The notes under the pieces were generated by a model. That model searched no databases. It had not been told where the DNA came from and worked only from the letters and a program-made list of their open reading frames with translations. The translations under genes and the position numbers were made by a program. From a bacterium (lineage in GTDB: Bacteria; UBP15; UBA6099; JAJRTR01): 19,435 bases of DNA. The number at the start of each line of letters is the position of its first letter. Positions within the stretch are counted from its first letter, which is position 1. Where the stretch lies: the NCBI GenBank assembly GCA_024278215.1, contig JAJRTR010000003.1, positions 1 through 19,435 on the forward strand. The letters are read 5' to 3'. Below are positions 15,050 through 19,435 of the stretch, piece after piece.

Positions 15050-15490
15050 TCACGCTTTTTCCGCTGCCTGAAAGTCGGCGAAAACATACGAAATCTGCGA
15101 AAGAGCCGTATTGCTCAGGTTATCCCTCACCTTATCATCCACACTTGTAAGCAAATCCCCCAGAATGCAGTTGCCCGGCGCGCATATCTTTTTCTTCAGA
15201 AGGCATTTTGTTGTCTCAAGTTTTCCCTCGATCGCCTCGAAAATATCCAGAAGCGTAATGTCTTCCGGCTCCCCGGCAAGCGTGACACCACCCCTGGGCC
15301 CCCTGACGGACTCCGCCAGCCCCGCCTTCACCAGCCGCTGCACAACCTTGCTTAGATGGTTGTCGGAAACATTCAGAATACTTGCCATTTCCCTTGTGGA
15401 AACAGGATCAGCGCTTTTCTGCGCCGCAAGAAAAGCCATCGAATGCATCGCCAGAGAAGCCGCTTCGGATATGTTGATAACATTTGCCAA
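15050..15490 (-). CDS. Rrf2-family Fe-S transcriptional regulator (NsrR-like)
   Basis: A 146-residue regulator with an N-terminal winged helix (about 8-75: STREMASILNVSDNHLSKVV, then the wing RGPRGG). Three cysteines, C96-x6-C103-x4-C108, sit where IscR and NsrR bind their Fe-S cluster. NsrR-type proteins sense NO, which fits control of the hcp operon it heads. It begins at a TTG codon (15488-15490) with AGGAG seven bases upstream; the nearby ATG is out of frame. The gene has a consensus promoter with a palindrome covering the -10 box, so autorepression is likely. It is 52 bp from the ferredoxin-type gene, presumably in the same operon. Confidence 0.92.
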   Translation of the reverse strand: MANVINISEAASLAMHSMAFLAAQKSADPVSTREMASILNVSDNHLSKVVQRLVKAGLAESVRGPRGGVTLAGEPEDITLLDIFEAIEGKLETTKCLLKKKICAPGNCILGDLLTSVDDKVRDNLSNTALSQISYVFADFQAAEKA

Positions 15491-15515
15491 TTGTCGTCTC
15501 CTTACCTCTTTATTG

Positions 15516-15535
15516 GTATTCTGGTACCAGTATAC
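15516..15535. promoter_or_regulatory. 20-bp palindromic operator at the Rrf2-hcp operon promoter
   Basis: GTATTCTGGTACCAGTATAC is symmetric at nine of ten base pairs, centred between 15525 and 15526. It spans the -10 box and the predicted transcription start, an ideal repressor position. The divergently symmetric form and the adjacent Rrf2 gene suggest the regulator binds here. Confidence 0.7.
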
Positions 15536-15557
15536 TCCTTATTGACCACTCTGTCAA
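15529..15557 (-). promoter_or_regulatory. Consensus sigma70 promoter of the Rrf2-to-hcp operon
   Basis: On the minus strand a perfect TTGACA -35 box (15552-15557) and a TATACT -10 box (15529-15534) are 17 bp apart. The predicted start is near 15522, about 30 nt before the TTG start codon. Confidence 0.82.
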
Positions 15558-15707
15558 GATGATTTTGAAAATAAAATACACTGTACGGAAAGAATGCTCG
15601 AACCGGCACCATGTTTTTCTTTCGGACGCACCCTACACATGCGTTTCGACTCATAGGGAACAAAAATACCTTATTATTTCTCGTGCCATTTCCGTGTTGA
15701 CTCGAAG

Positions 15708-17258
15708 CTATATTATCGTGCAGGCTGTTATTTCCTGCGACAATCCTTTTAACCGGTGAGAGCCGCATTTTATATGGTGGGTATCCTGATCATATAGGCG
15801 TTTGTGGTGTGCGTGTGTAATGAGGATACTGTCTTTATCCGCCTTCACTTCCAGTCTCGCGGCAGTGATGACAGGTATGCCTATGCTTGTGAATATCATA
15901 CGTTCATCATTGCGAAACACACCTGACCTGACAACTCCTGACGCGATGCCGATCCTTACGTGCAGATGTTTATCTTCAGAAGTGTTTGTATTATGTTTTC
16001 TGAACTCACTGATTATTTCCCTTGCTGCATTCACCGAATGCTGCGGATGCTGCACTACTTCAGATTCCGCAAGTGTTTGCAGGCCGAACACAACCATTGC
16101 TCCGTCACCCATGAACTTATCTACATATCCAGAATACTTCGGGACAACAGCAGTAACGATTTTTGAAAAAGCTTCCACATATTCCTTTGCCTCATCAGGG
16201 CTCATTGATGATATGCGCATAGTTGAATCCACAATATCAATGAACATAATTGACAGGTCCCTGTCCCTGGCTTCCTCGAGCCCCATGGCTATCCTTTCTC
16301 CAAGGCATGCAGTTCCGTATGTCATCTCACGCAGTTTATCAAATTCAAGTTCTTTCAAATATTGATCATGAATATCGAACAACTGTCCCTGAATACTCTC
16401 TCCGTCGAAAGCAATAGCTCCGCCCCACACATGCCAGCGGATACTTCCATTTATATTGAGTTCAATATTTCTTGTGTTTCTGAATGTAGTGGAATCGTCC
16501 CGTCCCGATACTGTCAATTTCTCATGGAACGCATCTGTTTCTTCTTTTTCGACTCCGAAATGATACAGCGCATCTCTTATGCTTCCGAAATCCGACGTCT
16601 GTAATAGTCGTTTAAATGCGCCGCCAATGAAGAGGATCGTCCCGTCTCGCTTCGCGCGATACATCAACGGCACTGCATCATTGATAAATTCCGTCATTGA
16701 AATCTGCTCGGTTATGTCGCAGCCGGAAACCAAAATCGTTTTTTCGTCATCGAATGCACGAAACACATAACGCAATACGATATCTCCGGTATTCTTAATC
16801 GCCGTAAATACTTCTCCCGCCTCAAACAGGTTCTTTATTTCATCCGGATATCCATCCGGAAGCATCCTGTACGCATCGTCCGAATCAAGCCCCAGGAGAG
16901 AAAGGTATTCACCCGCAGTCGGATTCATATATATTACACGTCCTGTTTCATCCAGTTTCATCACAATTTCGGGATTAGCTCTTGGAAACCTGAAAAGGCT
17001 CCTTTGCTCTCTTCGCGCCACCATTCGGCGGCTGATGCTCGTTACAATAAATGGTATGAGGAATGGAATCAGAAAACGACCGGCCGCATGGGGGGGAGCT
17101 TTCGCCCAGTCTTCGATCAGCCCGGAGAAGTAGCTTAAGTTTAATATCAGCTGTTCTTCCATATAAAAAAACAAATGGATCGACGAACCTATCAATATTG
17201 AAGCAAGCCAGGGCTTCCCGAAAACATATTCTAACAGATGCCATTCACTCTTTTTCAT
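15708..17258 (-). CDS. Membrane PAS-PAS class III nucleotidyl cyclase-like protein
   Basis: A 516-residue signalling protein. Two N-terminal hydrophobic segments (about 16-45 and 61-78) anchor it in the membrane. Two PAS-like domains follow (about 95-185 and 190-300). The C-terminal class III cyclase homology domain (about 333-516) has the metal-binding aspartates D341 (FIDIVDST) and D385 and the lysine K381 (KFMGDG). However, the usual IGDxVNxAAR motif reads IGIPVITAAR: I461 replaces the adenine-recognising Asp/Thr and I464 the transition-state Asn, while R468 is kept. It may be a degenerate receiver or an enzyme of altered specificity. The ATG at 17258 has a moderate AAGG site. The gene stands alone; 218 bp separate it from the Rrf2 gene and 184 bp from the glycosyltransferase. 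Confidence 0.87.
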   Translation of the reverse strand: MKKSEWHLLEYVFGKPWLASILIGSSIHLFFYMEEQLILNLSYFSGLIEDWAKAPPHAAGRFLIPFLIPFIVTSISRRMVARREQRSLFRFPRANPEIVMKLDETGRVIYMNPTAGEYLSLLGLDSDDAYRMLPDGYPDEIKNLFEAGEVFTAIKNTGDIVLRYVFRAFDDEKTILVSGCDITEQISMTEFINDAVPLMYRAKRDGTILFIGGAFKRLLQTSDFGSIRDALYHFGVEKEETDAFHEKLTVSGRDDSTTFRNTRNIELNINGSIRWHVWGGAIAFDGESIQGQLFDIHDQYLKELEFDKLREMTYGTACLGERIAMGLEEARDRDLSIMFIDIVDSTMRISSMSPDEAKEYVEAFSKIVTAVVPKYSGYVDKFMGDGAMVVFGLQTLAESEVVQHPQHSVNAAREIISEFRKHNTNTSEDKHLHVRIGIASGVVRSGVFRNDERMIFTSIGIPVITAARLEVKADKDSILITHAHHKRLYDQDTHHIKCGSHRLKGLSQEITACTII

Positions 17259-17344
17259 AGAGCCCGCCTTTTTTACCTTGATATTGTCTTGTGATTTCTG
17301 CCCGATGTGAGCATATTATCTATATCCAATACCGTTTACTTAAG

Positions 17345-17376
17345 CTTGTCATTCCGGGCCGAGCCCTGGAATCAAG
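17345..17376. repeat. Imperfect palindromic intergenic repeat (TCATTCCGGG type)
   Basis: CTTG-tc-ATTCCGGGC-cga-GCCC-t-GGAAT-CAAG forms a near-continuous hairpin between the cyclase-like and glycosyltransferase genes. The core resembles short palindromic elements found in many copies in diverse bacterial genomes. Genome-wide copy number would confirm this. Confidence 0.5.
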
Positions 17377-17442
17377 GAGTCAGAATGTCAGGGGTGGCTT
17401 ATGGGATGGTATGGTTTTGTGCTTAAAAGACCGGTATTGACT

Positions 17443-18117
17443 CTATCTCACATCGTCATACAACTTCTTAATTCTATCGGCAGACATTCCCAGACGATAT
17501 AAAATCATACACAACAACATAGTGAGATAGGTTTTTACAACTCCCTTTTCAACAAACCTCCGAGCGGAAACAATCGCAACGGAATTCAGAAATATGATTC
17601 TTCCCCGTTTCTTAAGGTTCCTTGTAAACTCAACTTCCTCCATCAGTGGAATATCAGGGAATCCGCCAATCTCATCGAACACGTTTTTTCTTACAAAGAT
17701 GCCCTGGTCTCCAGCGATAATCCCGAATAAATGGAAGTTGGTATATGTGTAAAAACCCGCTGGCCGCAACAAGAGATTCCTGTTGTCATAGCATCTCCTG
17801 AAAGTCCCGCCCACAATATTGCAGTCTTGCAGAGATTCACATATTTCAGATATTGCATCCTCTGGAATTATGGTATCGGCGTGTAGAAATAACAGCGTGT
17901 TGCCGGAAGCAGCCCGTGCTCCCTCGTTCATCTGTATTCCCCTGCCCTTCGGGCTGCTTATCGTTCCGGCGAATGCAGACGCGATTTCAACGGTTTTGTC
18001 AACACTTCCCCCATCAGCAACAATAATTTCACATTCCCCCTTCATTCGAGACAGGCGGGCGAGAGCTTCACCTATTATTTCCTCTTCATTCAGCGTTGGT
18101 ATTATTATTGAAACCAT
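17443..18117 (-). CDS. TIGR04283-type family 2 glycosyltransferase
   Basis: A 224-residue GT-A glycosyltransferase. The nucleotide-sugar-binding start SIIIPTLNEEEIIGEAL is followed by VADGGSVDKT and the LHADT motif (DXD-like, metal/nucleotide site) at about residues 79-83. A GGTFRR segment, AGDQGIFVRKNVFDEIGGFP and a MEEVEFTRNLKKRG segment match the TIGR04283 family, also named rSAM/selenodomain-associated or arsenosugar-type transferase 2. A hydrophobic stretch (about 195-210) near the end suggests membrane association. Its ATG overlaps the TVP38 stop codon by one base (TAATG), so translation is coupled. The acceptor is unknown. Confidence 0.9.
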   Translation of the reverse strand: MVSIIIPTLNEEEIIGEALARLSRMKGECEIIVADGGSVDKTVEIASAFAGTISSPKGRGIQMNEGARAASGNTLLFLHADTIIPEDAISEICESLQDCNIVGGTFRRCYDNRNLLLRPAGFYTYTNFHLFGIIAGDQGIFVRKNVFDEIGGFPDIPLMEEVEFTRNLKKRGRIIFLNSVAIVSARRFVEKGVVKTYLTMLLCMILYRLGMSADRIKKLYDDVR

Positions 18118-18797
18118 TAACCTATATCTCGCTTTTTAGCTATCCTTTTTACAGCAATGGGAATCATCATGACGCCTAATAAAAGAAGTAGCGGCACCGC
18201 AAATTCTTTCGACAGAATATCACTTAATGATGTTATGTTTGAAATTGAATTGCCGAAGTTTGCAAAAGCGAATGTCGCCGGAATTATCGGAATCATAGTT
18301 GCAATAAGATGGTCACGGAATGAAATATTACTCAATCCTGCTGCATAACTTAACGGATCAAATGGAGCAAAAAAACGCAGGTAAAAAACAATATTAAACC
18401 CCTCGCGGTCCATGAGTTCCTCGAACTTGTGAAGTTTCCCTTTCAAGATTTTCTGCACGTATACACGGCCCATATACCTTGCGATAATGAAAGCAAGAAT
18501 GGCGCTTAGTATGGCACCGATATAGTTATAAAGGCCACCGGGCCATGTCCCGAACGCCAGACCTCCGGCAAGGGAAAACACGCTGGATGGGAACAGCACA
18601 AGAGGACGCAGTGTGTAGAGCGTGATAAAAACAATAGGTGCCAGAACCCCGAATGCTATTATCCTGTCCCTGATTGATTCCGGCGAAAAAGACCTGATGT
18701 CATAATGCACCGAAACAAAAATAGCTGCCGCCACGGCAAAAAGTATAAATGCAAGTTTCCATTTGTTTGATTTACCTTCGGTTGCCAGATTCGTCAT
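18117..18797 (-). CDS. TVP38/TMEM64 (DedA-like) family integral membrane protein
   Basis: A 226-residue polytopic membrane protein. Hydrophobic segments lie at about 14-30, 47-66, 70-88, 92-110, 160-185 and 199-217. The family signature is visible: the FPSSVFSLAGGLAFG region, a GAILSAILAFIIARYMGR helix and FYLRFFAPFDPLSYAAGLSNIS, with the conserved Arg and Pro positions of the SNARE-associated Golgi protein (PF09335) domain. The family is linked to lipid scrambling or transport across membranes. The ATG at 18797 has GAGGAG upstream. It overlaps the glycosyltransferase start and follows an oxidoreductase fragment, a pairing common for this family. Confidence 0.92.
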   Translation of the reverse strand: MTNLATEGKSNKWKLAFILFAVAAAIFVSVHYDIRSFSPESIRDRIIAFGVLAPIVFITLYTLRPLVLFPSSVFSLAGGLAFGTWPGGLYNYIGAILSAILAFIIARYMGRVYVQKILKGKLHKFEELMDREGFNIVFYLRFFAPFDPLSYAAGLSNISFRDHLIATMIPIIPATFAFANFGNSISNITSLSDILSKEFAVPLLLLLGVMMIPIAVKRIAKKRDIG

Positions 18798-18803
18798 GTC
18801 CGG

Positions 18804-18881
18804 CTACTCCTCACCATCCTCAGTATGTTCATCATCGAATTCTGGTTTGAATGGCCATATTTTATTTTTGAGGTTCTTCAT
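18804..18881 (-). CDS. Possible 25-residue small ORF (doubtful)
   Basis: An ATG (18879-18881) opens 25 codons ending in TAG: a basic/aromatic start (MKNLKNKIWPFKPEF) and an acidic tail (DDEHTEDGEE). It starts three bases after the oxidoreductase stop and ends in the TVP38 ribosome site, so it could serve translational coupling. The ribosome site of its own is poor, and no homology can be judged. It may be a chance ORF. Confidence 0.22.
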   Translation of the reverse strand: MKNLKNKIWPFKPEFDDEHTEDGEE

Positions 18882-18884
18882 GCC

Positions 18885-19295
18885 TTAAGCAAGCGTATCA
18901 ACAAAATACAAGTCTGCCGCTTTTCGTATACCCATTGTGAAAGTGGGATAGGCATGTATCAGACCTGACAGTTTGTAGACGGGAATCCTGTGCTTCATCG
19001 CAAGGCAGATTTCCGACATCATATCCCCTGCGCGGGAGGCGACTATTGTGGCCCCAAGTATTTTCCCGGACCATTTGAATGTGACTATTTCGATAAATCC
19101 TGCTTTCTCACTTTCGGTTATTGCCCGGTCAAGATCGGATAACTCGTATCGGTATGTGTGGACTTTGGCAGAGCCGTATCTTTCCTCCGCTTCCTTCTTG
19201 AGCATTCCCACATGTGCAATTTCCGGGTCCAGGAAAGTTGTCCATGGCACAACACTGTAATCCATCTTCGACTTAATATATGGAGCCAGTTGCAA
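18885..19295 (-). CDS. C-terminal fragment of a FAD-dependent pyridine nucleotide-disulphide oxidoreductase, probably truncated
   Basis: Only the dimerisation domain of a mercuric-reductase/dihydrolipoamide-dehydrogenase-like protein is present, 136 residues against about 450-500 for the family. Recognisable parts are MDYSVVPWTTFLDPEIAHVG, GKILGATIVASRAGDMMSEI and the C-terminal HAYPTFTMGIRKAADLYF. In the last, the usual HxxPTxxE dyad Glu is Met. The reading frame continues upstream of the TTG at 19295 to a TGA at 19329-19331, then enters a palindromic repeat; no FAD- or NAD-binding domain is encoded in the remaining bases. The gene is probably disrupted by the repeat, or the window end is an assembly junction. 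It precedes TVP38, a frequent partner. Confidence 0.75.
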   Translation of the reverse strand: MQLAPYIKSKMDYSVVPWTTFLDPEIAHVGMLKKEAEERYGSAKVHTYRYELSDLDRAITESEKAGFIEIVTFKWSGKILGATIVASRAGDMMSEICLAMKHRIPVYKLSGLIHAYPTFTMGIRKAADLYFVDTLA

Positions 19296-19323
19296 AATTA
19301 TGTTCGAAGCGAGGTCGAGCGAA

Positions 19324-19419
19324 ATTGTTCAGAGCAAGGCGGAGGTGTAAAATCCTCGCAGGCGTACTTGTAGAGTACGTCGAGGACGATTTCGCGCCAA
19401 CAACGCAGCTATGGACAAT
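19324..19419. repeat. Nested palindromic (REP/MITE-like) element
   Basis: Outer arms starting ATTGTTCAGAGC (19324) and ending in GCTATGGACAAT (19419) are imperfect inverted repeats. Inside them, AAATCCTCG and CGAGGACGATTT, then GCGTACT and AGTACGT, form a long central hairpin with a loop near 19370. The total is about 96 bp. Such structures are typical of small non-autonomous mobile or REP-like repeats. It abuts the broken oxidoreductase frame. Confidence 0.6.
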
Positions 19420-19435
19420 AGCAGCCGACCGCAGC

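Noticed and set aside
14998-15087. 30-residue extension of the ferredoxin-type protein
   Set aside because: It overlaps the Rrf2 gene, while the ATG at 14997 has GGAGG and begins the conserved ferredoxin domain.
14246-15355. Plus-strand open frame (369 codons), Ser/Pro-rich
   Set aside because: Antisense to the ferredoxin and Rrf2 genes; low-complexity composition typical of shadow frames in GC-biased coding DNA.
1-19435. CRISPR array, tRNA or rRNA genes, integrase or transposase
   Set aside because: I saw no regularly spaced repeats, no tRNA cloverleaf or rRNA segments, and no recombinase motifs in any open frame.

Overview
The window reads as chromosomal DNA from a Gram-negative anaerobe. 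Superoxide reductase, rubrerythrin, hybrid-cluster protein, many ferredoxin-type proteins, multihaem c-type cytochromes and an outer-membrane porin together suggest a Desulfobacterota-like or similar nitrogen- or sulfur-respiring lineage. The species cannot be fixed from sequence alone. Every convincing gene lies on the minus strand, so transcription runs from high to low coordinates.

Reading in transcription order: (i) 19435-17443 holds a palindromic repeat, the C-terminal fragment of a FAD-dependent disulphide oxidoreductase, a TVP38/DedA-like membrane protein and a TIGR04283-type glycosyltransferase. (ii) 17258-15708 is a membrane-anchored PAS-PAS-class III nucleotide cyclase-like protein that lacks two usual active-site residues. 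(iii) 15557-10961 is a tight five-gene operon: an Rrf2/NsrR-like Fe-S regulator with its own promoter and palindromic operator, a ferredoxin-domain protein, a PCP_red/sirohaem-type/ferredoxin fusion, a Cys-rich HD-domain protein, and Hcp, closed by a long-stemmed terminator. (iv) 10749-7180 is a second operon: porin, NapC/NrfH-like tetrahaem quinol dehydrogenase and octahaem HAO-family cytochrome, ending in a strong intrinsic terminator. (v) 6997-5025 is a TIGR02757 protein plus citrate synthase. (vi) 4865-3105 is a single-gene regulator in which a complete thioredoxin-type arsenate reductase/LMW-phosphatase domain is fused to a PAS-sigma54-activator. (vii) 2724-298 is an oxidative-stress operon: small unknown protein, ECF sigma factor, rubrerythrin, ferritin-like protein and superoxide reductase.

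Functionally, blocks iii and iv look like one reactive-nitrogen module. Hcp reduces NO or hydroxylamine in the cytoplasm with electrons from co-encoded ferredoxins, and the quinol-NapC-HAO branch reduces nitrite or hydroxylamine in the periplasm. A 16-nt perfect complementarity links the loop of the hcp terminator to the predicted extreme 5' end of the porin-NapC-HAO transcript. It is the most striking unexplained signal here and suggests RNA-level or shared-operator coupling of the two arms. Block vii is the matching oxygen-defence module and may be controlled by the arsenate-reductase-fused activator next to it.
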